NCBI RefSeq assembly: GCF_007829035.1
Contig: NZ_VIVQ01000003.1
Location: 62,001-126,000, forward strand
Source of the DNA: Rudaeicoccus suwonensis
GTDB lineage: Bacteria > Actinomycetota > Actinomycetes > Actinomycetales > Dermatophilaceae
DNA: 64,000 bases
Direction of reading: 5' to 3'
Below the pieces are notes generated by a model. It was not told the DNA's origin and made no database searches. It saw nothing but the letters and a program-made list of their open reading frames with translations. The translations under genes were made by a program, and so were the position numbers. This document shows positions 45,671 to 54,918 of the stretch, one piece after another. How positions within the stretch are numbered: the stretch's first letter is position 1; every line of letters starts with the position of its first letter.

Positions 45671-45694
45671 GCCGCCATCAGGTGTGATGGCGGC
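45671..45694. terminator. Bidirectional terminator, cytosine and ribose operons
   Basis: GCCGCCATCA (45671-45680) and TGATGGCGGC (45685-45694) form a perfect 10-bp stem with a GGTG loop between the converging ends of the deaminase and rbsD genes. Confidence 0.75.
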
Positions 45695-45703
45695 GGACCT
45701 CGC

Positions 45704-46099
45704 TCAGGGTGAGTCGAAAGGCACGCCGGCTCGGCAGATCACGTTCGCATAGAACGTCGCTTCGCCTGTGCGGACCGCGAATTTCGCGGTCAGCGCACGG
45801 GCTTTGAACTCGTCATGATCGATGGATTCCGGAGTCAGTCCGACGTCATACAGCACGGCGAGATTGTCAGGGTTGAGTTGTGGCATCTGCTCGGAGATCC
45901 AGCTTGCCTCGATCACGACGGCCGGTATGACGGTCGAGACGACATCGGCGAAACTCGCTGCGCCGTAACGGTATCCGAGATCGACGCACGGCACGTCAGC
46001 GAACGGAAGTCCACTGTCGCACACCACGAAATGTTCGGTATGCCGCAGACCGGCCAGGTGTCGCGCGAGTTCGGCATGGACGACGCCGGTTCGGATCAT
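45704..46099 (-). CDS. rbsD: D-ribose pyranase
   Basis: A 131-residue RbsD/FucU protein that converts beta-pyranose to furanose forms of ribose so that the kinase can act. MIRTGVVHAELARHLAGLRHTEHFVVCDSGLPF has the catalytic His (in the RHTEH region; long motif abbreviated by its key residues) and CDSGLP typical of RbsD. The C-terminal KFAVRTGEATFYANVIC is also standard. Last gene of the ribose operon, two bases after rbsK. Confidence 0.9.
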   Translation of the reverse strand: MIRTGVVHAELARHLAGLRHTEHFVVCDSGLPFADVPCVDLGYRYGAASFADVVSTVIPAVVIEASWISEQMPQLNPDNLAVLYDVGLTPESIDHDEFKARALTAKFAVRTGEATFYANVICRAGVPFDSP

Positions 46100-46101
46100 G
46101 G

Positions 46102-47031
46102 TCAGCGGTCCTTGTGAACGGATCGGGTGAGGTCGTACATCGCTCGCACCTGCTCGAGGCTGCCGTAGGAGCCCTGTGCGGTGTGGCCGCCGACTGCGAA
46201 GGAGCCGGCTGCAACTCCCCACCGCGCGGCATCGGCCATCGTGCTGCCGGCGGCGAGTCGCGCTGCGAACGCCCCGCAGAACGCATCTCCGGCGCCGGTG
46301 GTGTCGACCACCTCGGCGACCGGCGGAGGCTCGATCCAGGTGACCTCATCGGCGTCGACGAGCATCGCGCCGTCGCCGCCGAGGGTCGCGACCACCGCTT
46401 CCGCTCCACGCGCACGCAACTGGTGGGCCGCTCGCACGAGGGCCGCGCGGTTCGAGGAGGTCACGTCAGGCGTGCCGACCAGGTCCGCCAACTCGTGCTC
46501 GTTGACGATCAGCACTTCGCAGCGTTGCAGCAGAGAGTCGGGCAGGGGCTGTGAGGGTGCGGCGTTCAGCACCAACCGGCCTTGGAACCGCTCCGCCACG
46601 ATCTCGACCACGCTGAGCGGAATCTCCAACTGGCACAACATGATTGATGCATCGGGCAACTCAGGCACGGCCGGCCACTGCGAGTTCGCCCCGGCGATGA
46701 CGATGATCGTGTTGTCGCCATCGGCCACCGTGATCCAAGCCGTTCCGGTCGGCGCCTCCGGCAACTCGCGCACGCCGGTCACGTCGACTCCGTCCGCGCG
46801 CAGCTTCTCGAGCGCCTGCTGGCCGGATGCGTCTGCGCCCACGGCGCCCGTCATACCGACCCAGCCGCCCATGCGCGCTGCAGCCACGGCCTGATTCGCG
46901 CCCTTGCCGCCGACGCTGGTGATCAGGCCGGTGCCAAGCAGGGTCTCTCCAGGTCGCGGAAAGGAATCAACGGTGATCGTCGTGTCGAGATTGATCGAGC
47001 CGACCACGAGCACGCCCTCACGCACCTGCAT
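46102..47031 (-). CDS. rbsK: Ribokinase
   Basis: A 309-residue PfkB-family kinase. GSINLDTTI and GGKGANQAVAAARMGG (N-terminal ribose-binding side), VNEHELADL, and EVVDTTGAGDAFCGAF (anion hole and catalytic Asp near residue 250) mark a ribokinase. ATG 47031 overlaps the ATPase gene by 14 bases; the frame's extension to 47094 is unlikely. It phosphorylates imported ribose to ribose-5-phosphate. Confidence 0.93.
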   Translation of the reverse strand: MQVREGVLVVGSINLDTTITVDSFPRPGETLLGTGLITSVGGKGANQAVAAARMGGWVGMTGAVGADASGQQALEKLRADGVDVTGVRELPEAPTGTAWITVADGDNTIIVIAGANSQWPAVPELPDASIMLCQLEIPLSVVEIVAERFQGRLVLNAAPSQPLPDSLLQRCEVLIVNEHELADLVGTPDVTSSNRAALVRAAHQLRARGAEAVVATLGGDGAMLVDADEVTWIEPPPVAEVVDTTGAGDAFCGAFAARLAAGSTMADAARWGVAAGSFAVGGHTAQGSYGSLEQVRAMYDLTRSVHKDR

Positions 47032-47809
47032 CACCTGGCTGCGCACCGGTGATGAGCCCGACCAGGTCGTCGCTGGACACGTCGCTGACCGCACGCCGGG
47101 CCACGGTGGTGCCGCGCCGCATCACGACTGCGGTGTCGGCGATCCGTTTGACCTGAGCCATGTCGTGACTGATCAGCAGAACGGTGATTCCTCGGTCACG
47201 CAGGCGGGCGACCAGCGCCTCGACCGCCGCCGTCTCACGCACCCCGAGGGCGGCCGTGGGCTCGTCCATCACCACCAACTGGCGGCCCCAGTGCGCCGCT
47301 CGCGCAATCGCGATGCTCTGCCGCTGACCACCGGACATCCGACGGACAGTGGTCGTGACACTTGGGATGTGCACGTCGAGCTCGGTCAGTATGGCGGTGG
47401 CCTGGTCCCGCATCTCCCTCTTGTCGAGCACCTGGAACGGCCCTACGCCCTTGGTGAGCTCGCGGCGCAGGAAGAGGTTCTGCCAGACCGGCAAATCGTC
47501 GATCAGGGACAGGGTCTGATAGACCGTCTCGATGCCGCTGCGCCGAGACTCGTCGGGTGAGGAGAAGTGCACCTCGACCCCGTCGATCGTGATGGTGCCG
47601 CTGTCGGCCGGGTGGACCCCGGTCAGGCACCGCACCAACGTCGATTTGCCGGCGCCGTTGTCACCGAGCAGTGCCGTGACCCTGCCACGTTCCAGCCTGA
47701 TGCTGGCATCGCGCAGCGCCTGCACCGCGTCGAATGACTTGGTGAGGTGCTGCGCGTCCAGCAGCACGTCGGTCGTCTTCGAGCCCTGTTTTTCAGCAAT
47801 GGTTTCCAA
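47018..47809 (-). CDS. rbsA: Ribose-type ABC ATPase, single domain
   Basis: A 263-residue ATPase: Walker A GDNGAGKST (49-57), signature MSGGQRQ (158-164), Walker B LVVMDEPTAALG, switch His LLISHDM. Classical RbsA has two ATPase domains in about 500 residues; this one has a single domain, as in FrcA-type and several actinobacterial sugar systems, and so must work as a homodimer. It overlaps rbsK by 14 bases. Confidence 0.9.
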   Translation of the reverse strand: METIAEKQGSKTTDVLLDAQHLTKSFDAVQALRDASIRLERGRVTALLGDNGAGKSTLVRCLTGVHPADSGTITIDGVEVHFSSPDESRRSGIETVYQTLSLIDDLPVWQNLFLRRELTKGVGPFQVLDKREMRDQATAILTELDVHIPSVTTTVRRMSGGQRQSIAIARAAHWGRQLVVMDEPTAALGVRETAAVEALVARLRDRGITVLLISHDMAQVKRIADTAVVMRRGTTVARRAVSDVSSDDLVGLITGAQPGDAGA

Positions 47810-47818
47810 GGTCTTCCC

Positions 47819-48790
47819 CTATCGCTGGAACCGGGAGATGAAGGCGGCGCCGAGCACGACGACTCCGACTGCGATGGGCTGGTAATACTGCGAGATGTTG
47901 AGCAGCGTGAACCCGTTGAGCAGAGTCTGCAACAGCAGGGCGCCCGCGGCGGTTCCGAGCACCGACGCACGACCACCGCTCAGACCGGAGCCGCCGAGCA
48001 CCACGGCGGCGATCGAGCTCAGCAGCAGGTTGGTCTGCATCGTCGGATCAGAGCCGCCGTTGTTGGAGACGAAGAGCACGCCGGCGATGCCACAGGCCAG
48101 GCCGGAGCCGGCATACGCCAGCAGCCGCACGCGGTTGACCGGGATGCCGACGTCTCGGGCGGCGTCGAGATTTCCGCCGGTGCTCAGCAGGTAGGTACCC
48201 GTTCGGGTGCGGAACATCACGAAGGCCACGATCAGCGCCACGATGACACCGACGAACCAGAACCACCGGATCGGCCCGAGGCCGTTGAGGGCTAGATCCT
48301 GCATGAAGCTCGAGGACACCGGGATCTGGTTGCCGCTGGTGACCAACAGAGTCAGACCACTGACGACGGACAACGAGCCCAGCGTGACGATGAAGTCGGT
48401 CATCTTCAGGTGGGCGACCAGGATGCCGTTCACGCAGCCGACGATCAAGCCGGCCACGATGCCGGCGAGGATGGCGGCCGGTGTGCCCCAGTGATGCTCA
48501 TAGGTCCAGCCGACGACGGTCGCCGCCCACGGCAGGTTGGAGCCCACGGACAGGTCGATGCCGGCCACGGTGATCACCAACTGCTGGCCCATGGCCAGCA
48601 CCAGCAGGATCGTCGCCGAGACCAGCAGCGCGGTCATGTTGCTGCCGGTGAGGAATTTCGGGGTGGCGATGAAGAAGATGACGAACAGTGCGACGAGCGC
48701 GATCGGCGCGGCATACTGCGCGATCGTCTCGACCGGATGACGCCGCGGCCGGTCGACATCGGGTTCAGCAGTGGCGGCTTGCACCGACAT
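47819..48790 (-). CDS. rbsC: Ribose ABC permease
   Basis: A 323-residue RbsC/AraH-type permease with about nine to ten helices. Typical strings are LAMGQQLVITVAGIDLSVGS near residue 75, FIVTLGSLSVVSGL, and GGNLDAARDVGIPVNRVRL for the cytoplasmic ATPase contact, then VLGGSGLSGGRASVLG. Nine bases after it comes rbsA. It forms a homodimeric channel. Confidence 0.91.
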   Translation of the reverse strand: MSVQAATAEPDVDRPRRHPVETIAQYAAPIALVALFVIFFIATPKFLTGSNMTALLVSATILLVLAMGQQLVITVAGIDLSVGSNLPWAATVVGWTYEHHWGTPAAILAGIVAGLIVGCVNGILVAHLKMTDFIVTLGSLSVVSGLTLLVTSGNQIPVSSSFMQDLALNGLGPIRWFWFVGVIVALIVAFVMFRTRTGTYLLSTGGNLDAARDVGIPVNRVRLLAYAGSGLACGIAGVLFVSNNGGSDPTMQTNLLLSSIAAVVLGGSGLSGGRASVLGTAAGALLLQTLLNGFTLLNISQYYQPIAVGVVVLGAAFISRFQR

Positions 48791-48826
48791 GAGAGTGCCT
48801 TTCGACGGGTGGTGAGGGCCGGTCTG

Positions 48827-49870
48827 TCACTTGCTCGACGCGGGTGTGCCGAACGGGTCGTCGAAGACGCCGAAGGGCTTCGGGAAAGACGCGATCGCCT
48901 TGTCCACATTGGCTGAGTTGATGAACACGATCGGCGAGACCACCCGGGCCGGAATCGACTTGCCTGCGACCTTGGCGATGCACGCCTGAACGGCCATCTG
49001 GCCTTCGGCGTACGGGTACTGGGTGATCGTGCCGGTGTTGGCGCCGGACTTGATCGACGTCAGCATGGCCTGGATTCCGTCAACGGAGATGATCTTGATC
49101 TTGCCCTCCTTGCCGGCGTTCTTGACCGCCTGCGCGGCACCCAGGCCCATCGTGTCGTTGGCGGCGAAGATGCCGGTGATGTTCGGGTTCGCCTGGAGCA
49201 TCGCGGTGGTGACCGTCAGAGCGGTGTTCTGGTCGTAGTTCGCCGGCTGGGCCGAAACGATGGTCAGCTTGCCGGCGGTCACCTTCTTGAAACCGTTGAG
49301 CCGATTGATGCCGTTCTGCTCGCCCGCGATGCCCTCGAGCACGCCGACATCGCCCTTGCCGCCCATTGCAGTGAGCAACTGCTGCCCGGCCTGCTCGCCG
49401 GCGGAGATGTTGTCGGAGCCGATGAACGACGCGTAGGAGACGCCCGCGGCCTTTGACGCAGCCGGGTCGATCTGGGTGTCCAGGTCGAGGATCGGGATGC
49501 CCTTGCGCGCGATCGGCACGAGCGGGGTGATGACGTTGGTCGCGTTGACCGGGACGACGCCGAAGCAGTTGAAGTTCTGACCGGCAAGCGCCTGGATCTG
49601 CGCGTTCTCGCCCTGGGAGTCGGTCTCGCTCGATCCGGCCTTGACGGTGACATTGACGCCCTGTGCCTTGCCTTCGGCGATCGCGCCGTCGCGCAGCGCC
49701 GCCCAGTACGGGTTGGAGAAGTCGCGGGTGACGATGGCGATGTTGGCGGTTTTGGCTCCGTTAGACGATTTACCTGAGGCATCGGAGCCACCCCGGCCAC
49801 ATGCGGTGAGGCCGGCGAGTGACAGGCCGACGAGGGCGACGGCGGCGACGGTGGTGCGTGGGGTCTTCAT
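48827..49870 (-). CDS. rbsB: Ribose-binding lipoprotein
   Basis: A 347-residue periplasmic-binding-protein type 1 lipoprotein. Signal ends LAGLTACG (Cys about 25), then a Gly/Ser linker and AKTANIAIVTRDFSNPYW as the first strand of the sugar-binding fold. FAANDTMGLGAAQAV is the LacI/RbsB-fold core. Its ATG overlaps the stop of the upstream repressor (ATGA), an unusual coupling of regulator and binding protein. Confidence 0.9.
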   Translation of the reverse strand: MKTPRTTVAAVALVGLSLAGLTACGRGGSDASGKSSNGAKTANIAIVTRDFSNPYWAALRDGAIAEGKAQGVNVTVKAGSSETDSQGENAQIQALAGQNFNCFGVVPVNATNVITPLVPIARKGIPILDLDTQIDPAASKAAGVSYASFIGSDNISAGEQAGQQLLTAMGGKGDVGVLEGIAGEQNGINRLNGFKKVTAGKLTIVSAQPANYDQNTALTVTTAMLQANPNITGIFAANDTMGLGAAQAVKNAGKEGKIKIISVDGIQAMLTSIKSGANTGTITQYPYAEGQMAVQACIAKVAGKSIPARVVSPIVFINSANVDKAIASFPKPFGVFDDPFGTPASSK

Positions 49871-50982
49871 CAGCTGTTCTTCTTTCCTGGAGGATCGGTT
49901 TTGTATGACGTTGCTCGTGCGTGGGATGAGCGCGTCGAAGAGGTAGGACGTGGCCCGCAGGACGCGCGCTGGACGAACGTGGACCGGGGTCGACAACGGC
50001 TCTGGTCGGGCACCGGGCCGCCGGCGATCAGCCCGAGGATGGCATCGACCGCGGCGCTCGCCAGCTCGCGGATCGGCTGGGCGATGGTGGTGAGCGGTGG
50101 GTCGAACAATTCGAACCACGGGGTGTCGTCGAAGCAGATGAACGACAGGTCGTCGGGCAACCGGAGATGGGCAGCGCGGGCTGCCTTCAGGGCTCCGACG
50201 CCCATGGGTCCGTCGGCCGCGATCACCGCAGTCGGTGGATTCGACTTGCCTAAAAGGCTTGTCATTGCTGCGAACCCACTGTCTTGACGGAAGTCTCCTT
50301 CTTCGACGACGACGTCGCGCCCGGTGACACCTGCGGCGACCAAGGCGTCCTTGATCTCACGACGGCGTTCGCGGCCCAGTGGCGTTCCTTGCGGTGGGGC
50401 CACGATGCCCACCCTTCGATGACCCAGCTCGACCAGAAGCTCGGCAGCGTGCCGAAGTGCCTCTGAAGAGTCGCTGCGAACCGTGGGCAGCGAGCGCAGG
50501 TGATCAGCCGCGAGTCCTGACCCGGGGACGGCGATCGGCCTGTCCAGCACGACCATGCGTGCCCCCGCAGCGCCTGCGGCGCGGAGGCCGGCGGTCGTCG
50601 ACGACGTGGGGACGAGCAGCACTCCGTCGGCCTGGCTGCCTGCCAGCAGATTGAGCAGATAGTTGTCCTGCCGGGCGGGATCCTCGTTGGAGTTGCACAA
50701 GGTCACCGAGTACCCGGCTTCTTCGGCATGACGCTCGATCTCGCTGGCGAGTTCGCCGAAGAACGGGTTGGCGATGTCGCTCACGATCAGGCCGAGCGTG
50801 TGGGTTGCGTCGGTGCGAAGCGCACGTGCGGCGCGGTTCGGGCGGTACCCCAGTTCCTCCGCTGCTGCGATCACGCGATCGCGAGTTGCCTTGGAAATGC
50901 GAGGGTTTCCGGACAGCGCAAGTGAGACTGTCGCATCGCTCACACCTAGGAGAGCGGCGACGTCACGCAGGCGGACGACCAT
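49870..50982 (-). CDS. LacI-family repressor of the ribose operon
   Basis: A 370-residue LacI protein. HTH at residues 5-25 (LRDVAALLGVSDATVSLALS), hinge NRAARALRTDATHTLGLIVSD, then a RbsR-like sugar domain. It is the first gene of the six-gene operon and therefore likely controls its own expression. The last 40 residues (after DQSRCRPRS) are a basic Ser/Thr/Arg tail unlike RbsR, perhaps translated readthrough into the overlap with rbsB. An AATCGATT-centred site is 19 bases upstream of the ATG. Confidence 0.88.
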   Translation of the reverse strand: MVVRLRDVAALLGVSDATVSLALSGNPRISKATRDRVIAAAEELGYRPNRAARALRTDATHTLGLIVSDIANPFFGELASEIERHAEEAGYSVTLCNSNEDPARQDNYLLNLLAGSQADGVLLVPTSSTTAGLRAAGAAGARMVVLDRPIAVPGSGLAADHLRSLPTVRSDSSEALRHAAELLVELGHRRVGIVAPPQGTPLGRERRREIKDALVAAGVTGRDVVVEEGDFRQDSGFAAMTSLLGKSNPPTAVIAADGPMGVGALKAARAAHLRLPDDLSFICFDDTPWFELFDPPLTTIAQPIRELASAAVDAILGLIAGGPVPDQSRCRPRSTFVQRASCGPRPTSSTRSSHARATSYKTDPPGKKNS

Positions 50983-51000
50983 CGAAGCACCTCGAACGTT

Positions 51001-51016
51001 GTTTAAATCGATTAAC
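51001..51016. promoter_or_regulatory. Candidate ribose-repressor operator
   Basis: GTTTAAATCGATTAAC has the perfect inner palindrome AATCGATT (51006-51013) with a central CG, LacI style, 19 bases upstream of the repressor-rbs operon start. The flanks are only partly symmetric. Different from the site type of the galactoside locus. Confidence 0.5.
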
Positions 51017-51124
51017 TGCGTCACACACCCTGCCACACTGTGGCGCGGGTCACAAGGGTCCGGTCGAGCGAGGAAAGGGGTGGGTCCCAGGAAGCGGACG
51101 GCGCTCTGCCCTAATCTGCGAGGT

Positions 51125-52378
51125 ATGACGACGCGCATTCCTGGCCTCGCGCTGACCGAGCACACCGTGACCGCCCCCTTGAACCACCGCAACCCCGACG
51201 GCCGCACGATCGAGGTCTTCGCCCGTGAGGTCGTTGCCGTCGACAAGGTCGACGCGGATCTTCCGTGGCTGGTGTTCCTGCAAGGTGGCCCCGGCGGCGA
51301 AGGCCCGCGGCCGTATGGTGCGGACGGCTGGCTCGGCCACGTCACCCAGACGCACCGCGTGCTGTTGCTGGACCAGCGCGGCACCGGTCGGTCGACCCCG
51401 TTGACCGCGCAGTCCGTCGGCCACCTCGACGCGGCAGAGCTTGCGGCATACATCTCGTTGTTCCGGGCCGACAGCATCGTGGCCGACGCGGAGCTCTTCC
51501 GCGCGCAGGTCGCGGGCGGCAGGCCGTGGATGACATTGGGCCAGAGCTACGGCGGCTTCATCACCCTGACCTATCTGTCGCAGGCGCCCGAGGGACTCAG
51601 CGGCTGCCTGGTGACCGGTGGCCTGTCCGGCCTCGACGCGGATGCCGCCGAGGTCTACGCGCGCACCTTCCCGCGCATCGCCGCGAAGAACGCCGCGTTC
51701 TACGAGCGATACCCGCAGGACGTCGCTCTCGTGCGTGCCCTGGCGGACCACCTGGACGACAACGAAGTGCTGCTGCCCGACGGCTCACGGCTGACGACCG
51801 ACCGAATGCGACTGCTGGGCCGTGCTTTTGGGATGAGTGACGGCTACGAGCGGGTGCACTGGGCGCTGGAAACGGCCTTCGAGGGCGACCGCATCTCCGA
51901 CCGCTTCAAGCACACGGTGCTCGCGGAGACCGCTTTCGCCGACGGGCCGATCTACGCGCTGCAGGAGTTCTGCTACGCCCAGGGCGGGGCCAGCGGGTGG
52001 GCAGCCGACGCGCAACTGGCCAGCCGACCCGAGTTCGCGCCATCGGCCACACCGCTGTTGCTGACCGGCGAGACGATGTTCCGGTGGATGTTCGAGCAGA
52101 TCCCGTTGCTGCGGCCGTTCGCTGGTGCTGCGGACCTGCTGGCGGCCGACACCTCGTGGCCCGCGCTGTATGACGCAGAGCGCCTCGCCCGCAACACGGT
52201 CCCCGTGGCCGCGGCGGTCTACTTCGACGACATGTATGTCGATGCCGATCTGTCGATGGACACATCGCGACGGGTGGGCAACTGCCGCGCTTGGGTCACC
52301 AACGAGTTCGAGCACGACGGACTGCGCAAGGGCAACGTGGTCGCGCGGCTGATGGACATGGTGGCCGGGCGGGTCTGA
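51125..52378 (+). CDS. Alpha/beta hydrolase, prolyl aminopeptidase-like
   Basis: A 417-residue cytoplasmic serine hydrolase of the S33 (proline iminopeptidase) type. [15 protein letters not shown] is the oxyanion-hole loop, [13 protein letters not shown] the following strand, [13 protein letters not shown] the nucleophile elbow (Ser about 140). The substrate cap (about 200-320) is long, as in Pip. It probably removes N-terminal proline from peptides. Starts at ATG 51125, divergent from the ribose repressor. Confidence 0.87.
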   Translation: MTTRIPGLALTEHTVTAPLNHRNPDGRTIEVFAREVVAVDKVDADLPWLVFLQGGPGGEGPRPYGADGWLGHVTQTHRVLLLDQRGTGRSTPLTAQSVGHLDAAELAAYISLFRADSIVADAELFRAQVAGGRPWMTLGQSYGGFITLTYLSQAPEGLSGCLVTGGLSGLDADAAEVYARTFPRIAAKNAAFYERYPQDVALVRALADHLDDNEVLLPDGSRLTTDRMRLLGRAFGMSDGYERVHWALETAFEGDRISDRFKHTVLAETAFADGPIYALQEFCYAQGGASGWAADAQLASRPEFAPSATPLLLTGETMFRWMFEQIPLLRPFAGAADLLAADTSWPALYDAERLARNTVPVAAAVYFDDMYVDADLSMDTSRRVGNCRAWVTNEFEHDGLRKGNVVARLMDMVAGRV

Positions 52379-52472
52379 TCGGCACCGGCCCTCTGCTGGT
52401 GCGCCGGGGGAAGTGGGGACGGCTCATGGGCGGAATCGGCCGGTGATGCGTTGCCCGCTTAGCATTGGCGGT

Positions 52473-53519
52473 ATGACGATCGCCGCCGAGACACCCGACG
52501 CCGACACCACAGCCACCGCATCCGAAGGCAAGCGGGTGCTGCTCGCTGCGCCGCGTGGTTATTGCGCCGGGGTCGACCGTGCCGTCGTGACGGTCGAGAA
52601 GGCACTCGACCTCTATGGCCCCCCGGTTTATGTGCGCAAGGAGATCGTGCACAACAAACATGTCGTGACGACGCTGGAAAAGCGCGGCGCGATCTTCGTC
52701 GACGAGACGCAGGAGGTGCCCGAGGGTGCCACCGTGATCTTCTCCGCGCACGGGGTCGCTCCGATCGTGCACGACGAGGCAAAAGCGTTGTCGTTGAAGA
52801 CGATCGACGCGACCTGCCCGCTGGTGACCAAGGTGCACCGCGAGGCCAAGCGATTTGCCGGTGACGACTTCGACATCCTGCTCATCGGGCACGAGGGTCA
52901 TGAGGAGGTTGTCGGCACCTCCGGTGAGGCGCCCGAGCACATCACCCTGGTGCAGTCGCCCGACCATGTCGACGAGGTCGTGGTGCGTGATCCGGACAAG
53001 GTCGTCTGGCTGTCGCAGACCACGCTGTCGGTCGACGAGACGATGGAGACCGTGCGCCGGTTGCGCGAGAGGTTCCCCAAGTTGCAGGACCCGCCCTCCG
53101 ACGACATCTGCTACGCCACGCAGAACCGGCAGCTGGCGGTCAAGCAGATGGCGGCGCAGACCGATCTGATGATCGTCGTCGGCAGCCGCAACTCCTCGAA
53201 CTCGGTGCGCCTGGTCGAGGTTGCGCTCGAGCACGGCGCGCGCGACGGTCACCTGGTCGACTACGCCGACGAGATCGCCGACGAATGGCTCGACGGCGTG
53301 ACGACAGTCGGGGTGACCTCGGGAGCGTCGGTGCCTGAGGTGCTGGTGCGGGATGTGTTGCAATTCCTGGCAATTCGCGGTTTCACCGATGTCGAGACGG
53401 TGACCGCCGCCGAGGAGAGCTTGCTGTTCGCGCTGCCGAACGAGTTGCGTCGTGACCTCAAGGCCCGCGGCGCCGACCAGACGGAGGAGATCCGGCACGA
53501 CGCCGGGTCACTGCATTGA
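52473..53519 (+). CDS. ispH: 4-hydroxy-3-methylbut-2-enyl diphosphate reductase
   Basis: A 348-residue 4Fe-4S enzyme for the last step of the MEP isoprenoid pathway, giving IPP and DMAPP. The three cluster cysteines are in [10 protein letters not shown] (C31), [11 protein letters not shown] (C115) and [11 protein letters not shown] near residue 213. [10 protein letters not shown] and [14 protein letters not shown] are the substrate-binding motifs. ATG 52473 is preferred to an upstream in-frame ATG. In many Actinobacteria ispH lies beside xseA; here a 15.7-kb block separates them. Confidence 0.96.
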   Translation: MTIAAETPDADTTATASEGKRVLLAAPRGYCAGVDRAVVTVEKALDLYGPPVYVRKEIVHNKHVVTTLEKRGAIFVDETQEVPEGATVIFSAHGVAPIVHDEAKALSLKTIDATCPLVTKVHREAKRFAGDDFDILLIGHEGHEEVVGTSGEAPEHITLVQSPDHVDEVVVRDPDKVVWLSQTTLSVDETMETVRRLRERFPKLQDPPSDDICYATQNRQLAVKQMAAQTDLMIVVGSRNSSNSVRLVEVALEHGARDGHLVDYADEIADEWLDGVTTVGVTSGASVPEVLVRDVLQFLAIRGFTDVETVTAAEESLLFALPNELRRDLKARGADQTEEIRHDAGSLH

Positions 53520-53616
53520 CGCTCAGCCCTCTAGCAGCCTGCCCGTGACAAGGCGCTCCTCCCCGTGGGCTCGCGGCATCGACGATGCGTGAGCCACACC
53601 ACGCAGGTGCGGCTTC

Positions 53617-54819
53617 TCAGCCCGCTGCTGCGCCGTGGTCGCGTTTCGGTGCGCCGTCACCTGCCGATGGTGCGGTGAAGTCGAGCATCGGCCGGGCGAC
53701 CTGCTCGTCGAGCGCATCAATGAGTTCTTGCGCGGTCAACGGACGCGTCGCCACCTCGACCGGCTGCTGATCGGGCAGCACCTCACTGGTCACACCGAGT
53801 GCCTGCATCTGCCGGGCAGACACCAGCACGCGTGATTCGAGCGCACCGACCATCGCGTTGTAGGCCTCGACCGACTTGGTCAACGACGTGCCCAGCTTCG
53901 CGGTGTGCCTGCCCAGCGTCGTCAGTCGTTCGTAGAGAGTCGTGCCCAGCCGCAGCAGATCCTGGGCGCCGCGCACGAGACTGTCCTGCTGCCACGCGTA
54001 GGCCGTCGTCCGCAGCAGGGCAAGAAGCGTGCTGGGCGAAGCGAGCACGACCTTGCGTTGCATCGCGCGATCGAGCAGGGCCGGGTCCTGGCGCAAAGCC
54101 GCCCCGAGCATCGCGTCCGCCGGCAGGAAGCACACGACCATCTCCGGTGTCCGCTCGAACGCGCTCCAATACGCCTTCGCCGCAAGGGAATCCACGTGCC
54201 GCAGGAGCGCCGTGGCGTGCTCGTCCAGCAGCCGGTCGCGCTCGTCCGGCCTGACGTCGGATGCCTGCGCCGCCAGGAAGCTGCGGATCGGTGCCTTGCT
54301 GTCGATCACCAGCACACGGTCACCGGGCAGGCGCACGACGACGTCCGGGCGCACCCGCTGCTCCAGATTCGTCACGGCGGTGACCTGTTCGTCGAAATCG
54401 CAGTGCGACAGCATGCCGGAGTGCTCGAGCACCCGGCGCAGTTGCACCTCGCCCCAGGCACCACTCGTCGACGACGACCGCAGAGCCCCGGTCAGCTGCA
54501 CGGTCTGCGCATGCAGGTCGGCAGTGGTGCGGCCCACGTCGCGCAGGCGCGCACCGAGTTCGCCGAACTGCTCGACGCGGTCGCGCTCCAGAGTCGAGAC
54601 CTGCCGCTCCACCCGCTGCAGCGCGGCGCTCAGCGGCGCAAGGACCGATGCGGTCTCATGGTCGTCGGAGACAGCGGACTCCAGATCCACCACCCGCTCA
54701 CGCAGCAGCGTCGTCTCGGTGCTCGCCGCGACGAGTCGCGCGGCATACGTCATACGTGCTGCAAGAAGGACGACGGCGGCGCCGACCAACAGTCCGGCGA
54801 CAAAGGCGAAAAACTCCAT
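53617..54819 (-). CDS. rmuC: RmuC-family DNA recombination protein
   Basis: A 400-residue protein with one N-terminal membrane helix (MEFFAFVAGLLVGAAVVLLAA), a coiled-coil (about 25-105) and the RmuC nuclease-like domain (GAWGEVQLRRVLEHSGM, VRPDVVVRLPGDRVLVIDSKAP, VVCFLPADAMLGAALRQDP). RmuC limits inversions at short inverted repeats. ATG at 54819; an extension to 54855 lacks support. Convergent with ispH; separated by 97 bases without clear features. Confidence 0.9.
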   Translation of the reverse strand: MEFFAFVAGLLVGAAVVLLAARMTYAARLVAASTETTLLRERVVDLESAVSDDHETASVLAPLSAALQRVERQVSTLERDRVEQFGELGARLRDVGRTTADLHAQTVQLTGALRSSSTSGAWGEVQLRRVLEHSGMLSHCDFDEQVTAVTNLEQRVRPDVVVRLPGDRVLVIDSKAPIRSFLAAQASDVRPDERDRLLDEHATALLRHVDSLAAKAYWSAFERTPEMVVCFLPADAMLGAALRQDPALLDRAMQRKVVLASPSTLLALLRTTAYAWQQDSLVRGAQDLLRLGTTLYERLTTLGRHTAKLGTSLTKSVEAYNAMVGALESRVLVSARQMQALGVTSEVLPDQQPVEVATRPLTAQELIDALDEQVARPMLDFTAPSAGDGAPKRDHGAAAG

Positions 54820-54918
54820 GACCCGGAGCCAATCATGAGCCACCGACAACGGCACAGCCTTCGTCGGCTCCGTGACGGCGAAACCGGTTGATACCCGATC
54901 GAGTACAGGGCTGACGCG

